From an uncultured Dialister sp. (GTDB lineage: Bacteria > Bacillota > Negativicutes > Veillonellales > Dialisteraceae): a stretch of 7,014 bases of DNA. The stretch's first letter is position 1. Each line of letters begins with the position of its first letter. The position numbers and the translations under genes are program-made. Where the stretch lies: positions 1 through 7,014 of the forward strand of contig UQRR01000101.1 in NCBI GenBank assembly GCA_900543455.1, written 5' to 3'. Below, piece by piece: positions 1-5,459 of the stretch. The notes beneath the pieces are model-generated. The model was not told the DNA's origin. It did no database searches and saw only the letters and a list, made by a program, of their open reading frames with translations.

Positions 1-11
1 ATCGAACATCC

Positions 12-37
12 GACATTTCACTCCGCTCAGGATGACG
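12..37. repeat. Solo end of the core repeat family
   Basis: Read on the minus strand this stretch starts CGTCATCCTGAGCGGAGTG. That resembles the ends of the two full core elements at 1908-2064 and 5067-5225, which begin CGTCAT followed by YYCGAGCG-type sequence. The rest of an element, if there is one, would lie before the window start. No gene is visible here. Family membership is inferred from about 20 similar bases. Confidence 0.55.
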
Positions 38-83
38 AAATGCGCCGCGAAGTATAAATAATGGTGATGCCATGAGCGGGCAT

Positions 84-111
84 TCCAGTCACCAGTTACC
101 AGTCTCCAGTC
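84..111. repeat. Heptamer tandem, CCAGTCA type
   Basis: Four consecutive 7-bp units (TCCAGTC, ACCAGTT, ACCAGTC, TCCAGTC) share an invariant CCAGT kernel. The kernel recurs in the longer tract at 307-369. The tract is non-coding; the open frame across it is a by-product of the repeat. Confidence 0.75.
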
Positions 112-129
112 ACTTGAGACTCCTCATCC

Positions 130-154
130 CTAGCCACTCATCCCTGCTTTCAAA
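130..154. repeat. Short copy of the heptamer-flank segment
   Basis: These 25 bp match 1844-1875 base for base, except that the later copy carries one extra 7-bp unit (AATCCCT) before GCTTTCAAA. Both copies therefore derive from one repeat cassette that differs by a single heptamer. This links the intergenic region before the first gene with the one before korA. Confidence 0.75.
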
Positions 155-196
155 CTTAGGCCTTGGGGCGTGCCGTCCCGTGATTACGTGCAAAAG

Positions 197-232
197 AGGT
201 TCAGCGGGTTCAACAGGTTCAGAGGGTTCAAC
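197..232. repeat. Nine-bp tandem repeat built on GGTTCA
   Basis: Four 9-bp units are visible: AGGTTCAGC, GGGTTCAAC, AGGTTCAGA, GGGTTCAAC. The kernel GGTTCA is that of the 7-bp TTCAGGG arrays at 4976-5007 and 6564-6632, but the period here is 9. It ends six bases before the solo arm at 238, mirroring how the GGGTTCA tract at 4976 runs into the arm at 5010. Confidence 0.75.
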
Positions 233-237
233 GGGGG

Positions 238-281
238 TGGTGCGACGCATAAAATTTGAAAGCGCCGCGGAGTTTTGAAAC
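238..281. repeat. Solo 44-bp arm of the composite repeat, no core
   Basis: The segment aligns without gaps to the left arm at 5010-5053, with about three quarters of bases identical, including TGGTGCG, CGCATAAAA, AAGCGCCG and TTTTGA. It is followed by TCTCGTATCG, which resembles the CCCGTATCG just before core A, but then heptamers begin at once. No core and no second arm follow, so this looks like a reduced or decayed copy. Confidence 0.7.
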
Positions 282-306
282 TAGCGGTTTTCTCGTATCG
301 CAAACC

Positions 307-369
307 TAATCCCTAGTCCCTAGTCCCTAGTCACCAGTCACAAGTCACAAGTCACTAGTCACCAGTCAC
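307..369. repeat. Heptamer tandem, nine units of TAGTCMC type
   Basis: Nine consecutive 7-bp units read TAATCCC, TAGTCCC twice, TAGTCAC, CAGTCAC, AAGTCAC twice, TAGTCAC, CAGTCAC. The phase is kept without interruption while units drift in a graded way, which points to growth by slippage or unequal exchange. The tract ends about 25 bp before the ribosome site of the first gene. Confidence 0.9.
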
Positions 370-410
370 TCTGCACCCCTAATTCCCATGTTTTTAAGGA
401 GTATTTACTC

Positions 411-1487
411 GTGCTTTTCAAAGAAAATCCCTTCTACCTGCTCTCTGTCCACAGCACGGACGGGGCGGCGGCGATCAATGCCGCGCTCTCTCACAAGCGC
501 ATGGCGCTTTCCAAGGAGGCGGAAGGCGCAGCCTATAGCAAGGCGGCGCACTGGCTTCTCCAGATGGAGCATCGCAGCGAAGCAGAATATTTCTGGCCGT
601 CGGGGCTTCCCCGCAAGGAGGCCTTTCTTCTCGCACAGAGCGGGGAAAGCGACAGCCCTCTTTCCCCGCGGCTTCGCCTGCTCCGTTTCTTGAATGCGCT
701 TCCTGAAGGTACGCTCACGCTGGAGGCGCTGCTTGCGGCAGAAGAAGATTTCCTCGCGCTGTCTCCGCAGGAGGCGCTGGAGGACATCCAGCGGGACCGG
801 CGTGTCGCCGGATTTCCTGTCATCGAAGAGCCGTGGGTGATCGAAGGATACCAGCAGGAGCTGATGCTGGAAATCGGAAGCGGTGCCATCGCTGCTTCCC
901 GTATTCTGCCTGAAGAAGAGAGGAGAGGACTGCTCATCGCTCTGGCGAAGCAGGGACGGCGAGGGATGCTCTACACCCAGCTTCTTTCCGCCTATGAAGC
1001 CGATGTGGCAAAGGAACGCGCGCAGCTGGAGAATGATATCGCCTACGCGCTCATGATCAGTCCAAACCATCCGCAGCAGGGGCTCTCGCTCCTGGCAGAG
1101 AAGACCCGCCGCTACCTGTCCCTGTCGATGCCCCTCTATGCGATGAGCGGCTGCTGGGTACTCCGCCCCGTCTTTTCCCGCATACGGAATCGCGCGATCG
1201 ATCTATCGGAGCGCCTTGGACGGGAGACGGGCGAGCAATGGCTGGCTCTCATGGAAGACCTCTTTGCCTTCGCGCCTGTCTTTGCAAAGGAAATCAGGGA
1301 AGATCAGGCGCGTCTTTCCCGCGGAGAGAAGCTCCTTGGCAGGAAAGAGGAGACAGAAAGAAAGGACAGACTGGAAATACCGCGCCACATATCGGAGATC
1401 CCTCACGTGAAGATGGAAAAGGGGGATCGCCGCTGGTGGACCGTGGTGGTCATAGTGCTCGCACTGGCGTTCCTGCTCTTTCGCTGA
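411..1487 (+). CDS. Tail-anchored protein of unknown function with a J-like N-terminus
   Basis: This 358-residue protein has no function I can assign. The GTG start at 411 is chosen because AAGGAG at 396-401 lies nine bases upstream; the ATG at 388 is in another frame. Residues 5-17 (ENPFYLLSVHSTD) followed by a helical stretch resemble the opening of J-domain-like proteins (NPFxxLGV...D), but no HPD tripeptide is present. Residues 56-67 (SEAEYFWPSGLP) resemble the conserved EAExxWxPGxxP motif I associate with uncharacterised Firmicute J-like proteins. The middle is largely helical. The end has a charged stretch, RR at 340-341, then a hydrophobic segment at about 342-357, so the body probably faces the cytoplasm on a C-terminal anchor. 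There is no signal peptide. The gene stands alone, with more than 800 bp before korA, and no convincing terminator follows it. Coding status is strong; the J-like assignment is inference. Confidence 0.85.
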   Translation: MLFKENPFYLLSVHSTDGAAAINAALSHKRMALSKEAEGAAYSKAAHWLLQMEHRSEAEYFWPSGLPRKEAFLLAQSGESDSPLSPRLRLLRFLNALPEGTLTLEALLAAEEDFLALSPQEALEDIQRDRRVAGFPVIEEPWVIEGYQQELMLEIGSGAIAASRILPEEERRGLLIALAKQGRRGMLYTQLLSAYEADVAKERAQLENDIAYALMISPNHPQQGLSLLAEKTRRYLSLSMPLYAMSGCWVLRPVFSRIRNRAIDLSERLGRETGEQWLALMEDLFAFAPVFAKEIREDQARLSRGEKLLGRKEETERKDRLEIPRHISEIPHVKMEKGDRRWWTVVVIVLALAFLLFR

Positions 1488-1552
1488 ACATAGAAACGTG
1501 AAGGATACATGACCTTGCCGTCGCGCGGTTCTCGGAGTCTCTCCTTGGGAAG

Positions 1553-1788
1553 GTAATGCTATTAAGTTAAGCGGCAGAACGTTCTTGGCTCCCCATCGGG
1601 GGAGCTCCCCGAAGGGGAGAGGGGGCTGCGCAGCGGTATTGCATGAAAGTGTTGAAATATCGATAGCATCGGACTATTCAACATAGCACGCTATACCGCT
1701 AGCATGCCCCTATTGCCTTCGGCACTTCCCCCGAAGGGGGAAGCAAGACGTTACGTAGTTAACGATTTCCTTAACTTAATAGCATTAC
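1553..1788. mobile_element. MITE-like element M1 with 19-bp perfect inverted ends
   Basis: GTAATGCTATTAAGTTAAG at 1553-1571 is the exact reverse complement of 1770-1788. Inside are compact GC-rich hairpins: 1588-1605, CTCCCC-GAA-GGGGAG at 1605-1619, and CTTCCCCC-GAA-GGGGGAAG at 1725-1743. No reading frame of substance lies inside, so it would depend on a transposase from elsewhere. A second, inverted copy begins at 6939 and shares the half 1709-1782 with only about one base changed. No clear target duplication flanks it. The 1488-1552 stretch before it holds no gene or signal I can support. Confidence 0.8.
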
Positions 1789-1839
1789 TCGGCTGCGCTC
1801 GGGATGACGGTGCGGGGAAGTAGTCTCGGCGTTTCCCTA
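1789..1839. repeat. Truncated core end plus flank, direct copy of 2044-2094
   Basis: This segment, starting TCGGCTGCGCTCGGGATGAC, matches 2044-2094 with roughly five differences in 51-53 bp, in the same orientation and offset by 255 bp. In the downstream copy it is the right end of core A plus its flank. Here it directly abuts M1 and the rest of the core is missing, which suggests a core lost by deletion or displaced by M1. Confidence 0.75.
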
Positions 1840-1868
1840 GTTACTAGCCACTCATCCCTAATCCCTGC
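1834..1868. repeat. Heptamer tract left of core A
   Basis: Five 7-bp units (TCCCTAG, TTACTAG, CCACTCA, TCCCTAA, TCCCTGC) form a degenerate tandem. Part of it (1844-1875) is the longer counterpart of 130-154. A similar tract lies on the far side of core A at 2089-2123. Confidence 0.7.
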
Positions 1869-1907
1869 TTTCAAATTTCGGGGTTCGGAGGATGGTGCTT
1901 TTCCCGT

Positions 1908-2064
1908 ATCGTCATTTCGAGCGAAGTCGAGAAATCTTTCTTGCACACCGGTGATCACGACGGGTGTCCTTGACGGCAGGCTCAATACTTCTCGTTTCTC
2001 GTCATCAAACACCCAGCGTTTTCCTGTCTGCAAGGGGGATCCCTCGGCTGCGCTCGGGATGACG
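1908..2064. mobile_element. Core A, 157-bp non-coding inverted-repeat element
   Basis: The ends are imperfect inverted repeats of about 28 bp: the left begins CGTCATTTCGAGCGAAG (from 1910), and the right end read on the minus strand begins CGTCATCCCGAGCGCAG. The whole unit aligns with core B (5067-5225), which lies in the opposite orientation. Shared blocks include AGAAATCTTTCTTGCACA and AATACTTCTCGTTT. No transposase and no credible gene is present. Open frames across it give low-complexity peptides of the VIPSAAEGSP / FLDFARND kind, which are translation artefacts of such repeats. The type looks like a miniature inverted-repeat element; mobility is inferred. Confidence 0.8.
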
Positions 2065-2094
2065 GTGCGGGGAAGCAACCTCAGCGTTTCCCTA
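2044..2094. repeat. Downstream partner of the direct repeat at 1789-1839
   Basis: The segment covers the right end of core A and about 30 bp of flank (GTGCGGGGAAG and onward). It repeats the sequence next to M1, so end plus flank has been duplicated as one unit and not only the element. Confidence 0.75.
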
Positions 2095-2123
2095 ATCCCT
2101 AGCCACTAGTCCCTCGTCACTAT
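2089..2123. repeat. Heptamer tract right of core A
   Basis: Five 7-bp units (TCCCTAA, TCCCTAG, CCACTAG, TCCCTCG, TCACTAT) lie in phase. Composition matches the tract at 1834-1868, so core A sits between two C-rich heptamer tracts of the same orientation. Confidence 0.7.
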
Positions 2124-2203
2124 TCTTCCTCTATTCTACCACATTTCCCGACAGTGGTTTGAACGGATTATAAAAATATTCTAATTATTCACTCTTTATA
2201 TTA

Positions 2204-2212
2204 TGGTATAAT
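2204..2212 (+). promoter_or_regulatory. Extended -10 promoter for korAB
   Basis: TGGTATAAT contains a perfect TATAAT (2207-2212) preceded by TGn, in an AT-rich stretch from 2161 to 2220 that contrasts with the GC-rich surroundings. No good -35 hexamer is found at the right distance (TTATTC or ATTATT near 2184-2190 at best), which fits an extended -10 promoter. The start of transcription would be near 2219, giving a leader of about 90 nt. Confidence 0.7.
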
Positions 2213-2245
2213 AAATTAGTTAATGTGAGTGTGTATTGCGGTCAC

Positions 2246-2274
2246 AAGGAAGGGCGGCTCTCGCGGCCTTCCTT
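2246..2274 (+). promoter_or_regulatory. Hairpin in the korAB leader
   Basis: AAGGAAGG (2246-2253) pairs perfectly with CCTTCCTT (2267-2274). GCG (2254-2256) and CGC (2262-2264) can extend the stem past a two-base bulge. Only short T stretches follow, so termination here would be weak. It may be an attenuator, a stability element or a protein site. It ends about 20 nt before the ribosome site. Confidence 0.5.
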
Positions 2275-2295
2275 TCCTCAGCATTTTTCCCTATC

Positions 2296-2302
2296 AAGGA
2301 GG
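2296..2302 (+). promoter_or_regulatory. Ribosome site fixing the TTG start of korA
   Basis: AAGGAGG sits eight bases before the TTG at 2311. The open frame continues upstream to another TTG at 2236, but that would add 25 residues unlike the family, has no ribosome site, and would translate through the leader hairpin. The conserved gamma domain begins right after the TTG at 2311. Confidence 0.85.
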
Positions 2303-2310
2303 AAAACGGA

Positions 2311-4059
2311 TTGGAAACGAAACGTGATTTTATCTGGAAGATGGGCGGCCAGCAGGGACAGGGTGTCGAGTCCTGCGGTGAAATCCTCGGCAAGGTCCTG
2401 GCGCAGGAAGGATACTCTCTGTTCAGCCAGCGTCTCTTTGCTTCCCGTATCAAGGGTGGCCACACCACCATTGCGCTGCGTATTGCGACGAAAGAAATCG
2501 CGACCATTGGCGAGCATGTAGACTGTCTGGTTGCACTCGATCAGGAAACAATCGATATCCATGGCAAGGAAGTGCCGGAAGGCGGCGTCATCATCGCCGA
2601 TGATGCGTTCCACCCGAAATTTGAAGCACATACCGGCCGTATGTTCCTTGCGCTCCCGATCACGGAGCTGGCGAAGAAATACGGCAGCATGCAGATGAAG
2701 AATATCGCAGCGCTCGGCATGAGCGCCGGCGTGCTGGGATTCCCGGAAGAACCATTCTACGGCTTCATCGCCGACCGCTTTGCCAAGAAGGGCGATGAAA
2801 TCATTTCTAAAAACAAGGCGATCTTCAAGGATGGCTATGATACTGCCATCGCTGCGATGCACGGCGTAGAGCTTGGAAAGCTCGCGACCCCGCCGAAGAA
2901 GGACCAGCTCTACCTGCTCGGCAATGAAGCAGCAGCGCTTGGCGCGATTTCCGCAGGGGCCCGCTTCATGGCATCCTACCCGATCACGCCGGCGACGGAG
3001 ATCATGGAATACATGATCAAAGTCATCCATAAGATCCATGGCACTGTCGTACAGACCGAAGATGAGCTCTCTTCCTGCATGATGGCGATGGGCGGCGGCT
3101 ATGCAGGCGTTCGTGCCTTCACTGCGACCTCCGGCCCAGGGCTCTCCCTGATGGCAGAGTCGATCTCCATGGCAGCGACCGCAGAGATCCCGGTCGTCAT
3201 CATCGATGTCATGCGTGCCGGCCCGTCCACGGGCATGGCGACCAAGGTGGAACAGAGCGACATCCGCTACGCGATCGGCTCCGGCCATGGTGATGCGGAA
3301 AAGATCGTCCTTGCGGCCGCTTCTATCGAGGACTGCTACTACATCACCCAGGAAGCCTTCAACCTTGCTGAAAAGTTCCAGACTCCGGTCATCGTCCTTT
3401 CCGACCTGCAGTTCGGCATGTGCAAGCAGTCCGTCCCGGCCTTTGATCTTCACCGCGTCGGGATCGAGCGCGGCAAGCTCATCCGCGAAGGCCTGCCGGA
3501 ACTTGATACGAAGAAGAAAGAATACTTCCATCGTTTCGAAGATGTGGAAGACGGCATCTCCCCGAGAACCATCCCGGGCGTGAAGAACGGCATGTTCCTC
3601 TCCACGGGTCTCGAACACAATGTCTTCGGCAAACCGGCAGAAGGCGTGGGCGACCGTGTGATGGAGATGGAAAAGCGCCATCGCAAATTTGCCGGAGTAC
3701 CGGAAGCGATCACCCCATTCTATGTCAACCATGAAGATACAGAATGCGACCTGCTCCTCGTAGGCATCACCTCCACCGGCGGTGCGATCGATGAAGCCTG
3801 CGAAGCGCTCGAAGCAGAAGGCAAGAAGGTAAACCACCTGCACCTGCGTCTGCTCTCGCCATTCCCGGCTGAAGCTCTTCGCCCCTACATCGAAGGTGCG
3901 AAGAAAGTCCTCATCGTAGAAGAAGACCTGACAGAGCAGCTCCGTGAGCTCTTTGCGATCCATTTCTCCTGCCATGACAAACTGCTGTCCTGCCTGCAGT
4001 ATGACGGCACTCCGTTCACGGCATCCACCATTCTCAAAAAAGCTAAGGAGGTCTTCTAA
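2311..4059 (+). CDS. korA: 2-oxoacid:ferredoxin oxidoreductase, fused gamma/alpha subunit
   Basis: This 582-residue subunit carries a gamma domain followed by the alpha (pyrimidine-binding and C-terminal) domains, the usual order and length for KorA-type fusions. With KorB it oxidatively decarboxylates a 2-oxoacid in the cytoplasm, making acyl-CoA, CO2 and reduced ferredoxin. The gamma domain (about 5-190) shows GGQQGQGVES at 12-21 and RIKGGHTT at 46-53. The alpha part begins near 200 and has YPITPATE at 223-230, TSGPG at 273-277 and GPSTG at 304-308, motifs typical of the family. The transketolase C-terminal-like domain starts near 479. No cysteine-rich ferredoxin domain is present. The start is TTG, supported by AAGGAGG eight bases upstream. 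The gene is followed by korB after one base, and the korB ribosome site lies inside its last codons. 2-Oxoglutarate is the most likely substrate for this two-subunit type; pyruvate, branched-chain oxoacids or others cannot be excluded. Confidence 0.95.
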   Translation: METKRDFIWKMGGQQGQGVESCGEILGKVLAQEGYSLFSQRLFASRIKGGHTTIALRIATKEIATIGEHVDCLVALDQETIDIHGKEVPEGGVIIADDAFHPKFEAHTGRMFLALPITELAKKYGSMQMKNIAALGMSAGVLGFPEEPFYGFIADRFAKKGDEIISKNKAIFKDGYDTAIAAMHGVELGKLATPPKKDQLYLLGNEAAALGAISAGARFMASYPITPATEIMEYMIKVIHKIHGTVVQTEDELSSCMMAMGGGYAGVRAFTATSGPGLSLMAESISMAATAEIPVVIIDVMRAGPSTGMATKVEQSDIRYAIGSGHGDAEKIVLAAASIEDCYYITQEAFNLAEKFQTPVIVLSDLQFGMCKQSVPAFDLHRVGIERGKLIREGLPELDTKKKEYFHRFEDVEDGISPRTIPGVKNGMFLSTGLEHNVFGKPAEGVGDRVMEMEKRHRKFAGVPEAITPFYVNHEDTECDLLLVGITSTGGAIDEACEALEAEGKKVNHLHLRLLSPFPAEALRPYIEGAKKVLIVEEDLTEQLRELFAIHFSCHDKLLSCLQYDGTPFTASTILKKAKEVF

Positions 4060-4060
4060 G

Positions 4061-4927
4061 ATGGCATCACCGCGCGACTATAAAAATACCATTATTCCGA
4101 ACTGGTGCCCCGGCTGCGGCGACTACGGCATTCAGAATGCCATCAGCGCCGTCTGTGCGAAAAAAGGCTGGGCGAATGAAGACATCACCCTGATCTCCGG
4201 CATCGGCTGCTCGTCCCGTATCGGCGGCTACCAGTACTGCTACGGCGCTCATACCACCCACGGCAGAGCCCTTCCCTTCGCACAGGGCATCAAGTGTGCA
4301 AACAAGGACACCCATATGATCGTCTGCTCCGGCGACGGCGACTCCTACGCCATCGGTCTTGGCCATGCCATGCATGCGATGAAGAGAAATATGGACATCA
4401 CCTACCTTGTCTTTGATAACCAGGTCTACGGCCTCACCAAAGGCCAGACCTCCCCGGCCTCCTCCCAGGGCTTCGTCACCAAGACCACCCCGGACGGCAA
4501 CCCGATGACCCCGCTCGATGCGCCTTCCATGGCCATCGCAGCCGGTGCCACCTTCGTCGCTCAGGCCTATGCCATCGATGGCAAGAACCTCGTCGACATC
4601 ATTGAAAAAGCCGTCGATCACAAGGGCTTCTCTTACGTCAATATCTTCACCCCGTGCGTGACCTTCAACCATTTCAATACCGTCGAATGGTACAACACCC
4701 ACCTGAAGAAGATCTCCGACGTCCGTGAATCCTATGATCCGACCAGCAAAGCCCAGGCCTTCCACCTCCTCGCAGAGACCGACAGCCTCGTCACCGGCGT
4801 CATCTACGAAGAGACCGGCGCCCTTCCTTTCGGCGACATCGTACCGTCCAAAGATATCGCGCTCGTCGACTATGTAGAAAAGCCGAGCCAGGAAGTCTTT
4901 GACGATCTCTGCAAGGAATTTAGATAA
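4061..4927 (+). CDS. korB: 2-oxoacid:ferredoxin oxidoreductase, beta (thiamine diphosphate) subunit
   Basis: This 288-residue subunit is the usual length for KorB. It binds thiamine diphosphate and one [4Fe-4S] cluster and passes electrons to ferredoxin. The cluster cysteines expected from family structures are all present: C16 and C19 in NWCPGCG, C50 in GIGCSSR and C199 in TPCVTFN. The cofactor motif is GDGD at 91-94 with N120 downstream in FDNQVYGLTKGQ. The ATG at 4061 follows AAGGAGG (4045-4051) by nine bases, and the gene starts one base after the korA stop, so the two are translationally coupled in one operon. An open frame reaching back to 3944 is only an upstream extension into korA in another frame. 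There is no separate gamma or delta subunit downstream, consistent with the fusion in KorA. Substrate specificity cannot be read from the sequence. Confidence 0.95.
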   Translation: MASPRDYKNTIIPNWCPGCGDYGIQNAISAVCAKKGWANEDITLISGIGCSSRIGGYQYCYGAHTTHGRALPFAQGIKCANKDTHMIVCSGDGDSYAIGLGHAMHAMKRNMDITYLVFDNQVYGLTKGQTSPASSQGFVTKTTPDGNPMTPLDAPSMAIAAGATFVAQAYAIDGKNLVDIIEKAVDHKGFSYVNIFTPCVTFNHFNTVEWYNTHLKKISDVRESYDPTSKAQAFHLLAETDSLVTGVIYEETGALPFGDIVPSKDIALVDYVEKPSQEVFDDLCKEFR

Positions 4928-4944
4928 GTATCAGCGATTGACGT

Positions 4945-4960
4945 TCTCCCATATGGGAGA
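4945..4960 (+). other. Small hairpin after korB, possible weak terminator
   Basis: TCTCCC (4945-4950), loop ATAT, GGGAGA (4955-4960) forms a six-base stem starting 18 bases after the korB stop. GAC/GTC outside could extend it. There is no T run, so it would not be a standard intrinsic terminator; it could protect the 3' end or mean nothing. Confidence 0.35.
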
Positions 4961-4975
4961 GTCGTGAAAAGGATT

Positions 4976-5007
4976 GGGTTCAGGGTTCAGGTTGATGGGT
5001 TCAGGGT
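4976..5007 (+). repeat. GGGTTCA heptamer tract at left edge of composite
   Basis: The tract has two GGGTTCA units, an interrupted unit, then GGGTTCA and GGGTT, the same unit as the perfect array at 6564-6632. It runs straight into the arm at 5010. Four GGG runs are present, but one loop is 11 nt. Confidence 0.8.
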
Positions 5008-5009
5008 TG

Positions 5010-5053
5010 TGGTGCGGCGCATAAAAACCAGAAGCGCCGTAGAATTTTGATAG
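5010..5053. repeat. Left 44-bp arm of the composite repeat
   Basis: The segment is the imperfect reverse complement of 5237-5280 (35 of 44 bases by hand alignment, no gaps). The outer ends (TGGTGCG/CGCACCA) and inner ends (AATTTTGATAG/CTATCAAAATT) are the best conserved. A third copy lies alone at 238-281. Confidence 0.85.
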
Positions 5054-5066
5054 AGTTTAACGCCGT

Positions 5067-5225
5067 CGTCATCCCGACCGAAGTGGAGGGATCTCTATTG
5101 CAGGCAGGGAATCGACGAATTTTTGGTAACGGGAAACGAGAAGTATTTGAGAATGTGGGCAGGGGGCACAAGTCGCGATAACCGTTGTGCAAGAAAGATT
5201 TCTCGACTTCGCTCGAAATGACGAT
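5067..5225. mobile_element. Core B, 159-bp inverted-repeat element inside the arms
   Basis: This is the same family as core A (1908-2064), in reverse orientation. Its ends are inverted repeats: CGTCATCCCGACCGAAG on the left, and CGTCATTTCGAGCGAAG on the right when read on the minus strand. The central part, with AAACGAGAAGTATT and TGTGCAAGAAAGATTTCTCG, matches core A on the other strand. It codes for nothing credible. Thirteen and eleven bases separate it from the left and right arms, so the whole is a nearly symmetric nested palindrome of about 270 bp. Confidence 0.8.
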
Positions 5226-5236
5226 AGCGCGAAGCA

Positions 5237-5280
5237 CTATCAAAATTCTGCGGCGCTTTATTATTTTTCGCGACGCACCA
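5237..5280. repeat. Right 44-bp arm of the composite repeat
   Basis: This is the inverted partner of 5010-5053. It is immediately followed by ACTCCTA-type heptamers. On the minus strand these are G-rich and run into the arm, mirroring the left side. Confidence 0.85.
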
Positions 5281-5282
5281 CC

Positions 5283-5310
5283 ACTCCTCACTCCTAACTC
5301 CTAACTAGAG
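5283..5310. repeat. ACTCCTA heptamer tract at right edge of composite
   Basis: Four 7-bp units (ACTCCTC, ACTCCTA, ACTCCTA, ACTAGAG) lie in phase. The unit differs from the GGGTTCA unit on the left side, so each side of the composite carries its own heptamer. Confidence 0.7.
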
Positions 5311-5337
5311 CGAGCGCGAGTCTTTCACACGCAACCA

Positions 5338-5366
5338 AGGGGCAGCACGCCTCGCGGGCTACCCCT
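5338..5366. other. Imperfect hairpin upstream of the SEL1 gene
   Basis: AGGGGCAGC (5338-5346) pairs with GCTACCCCT (5358-5366) with one mismatch, and CGC/GCG continue the stem around a CTC loop. No T run follows on either strand. A smaller perfect hairpin, GCAAAT-AGAG-ATTTGC, lies at 5386-5401, about 60 bases before the next start codon. Either could be regulatory; no clear promoter is visible between 5311 and 5459. Confidence 0.4.
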
Positions 5367-5459
5367 GAACCCATTCCCATCTTTCGCAAATAGAGATTTG
5401 CTGATTTCAAAAACAAGAAACCCTCTTTTCCCCGTTGTAGAAAAGGAGCAGAACCGATC

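Noticed and set aside
53..62. TATAAATAAT as a promoter -10 for the first gene
   Set aside because: It lies about 350 bp from the start codon, with no -35 box and intervening repeats; it is too weak to support.
307..369. Possible CRISPR array
   Set aside because: The units are 7 bp with no spacers. The same holds for 84-111 and 6564-6632.
405..1070. Long minus-strand open frame opposite the first gene
   Set aside because: It is antisense to the tail-anchored protein, which has a ribosome site, a coherent membrane tail and family-like motifs. The antisense product is rich in R and F with no motifs.
1509..1556. Fifteen-codon mini-ORF starting ATG ACC TTG, ending in the M1 left end
   Set aside because: It has only a weak purine stretch upstream and no conservation evidence, and its stop comes from the M1 end. 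Chance is enough.
1785..2078. Minus-strand frame with VIPSAAEGSP and FLDFARND
   Set aside because: It is a translation of the core element and its duplicated ends. The repeated peptide reflects the DNA repeat and there is no ribosome site.
2278..3975. 565-codon minus-strand open frame opposite korA
   Set aside because: It is a shadow of the highly biased korA codons (GC-rich third positions). korA has all family motifs, and the antisense product has none.
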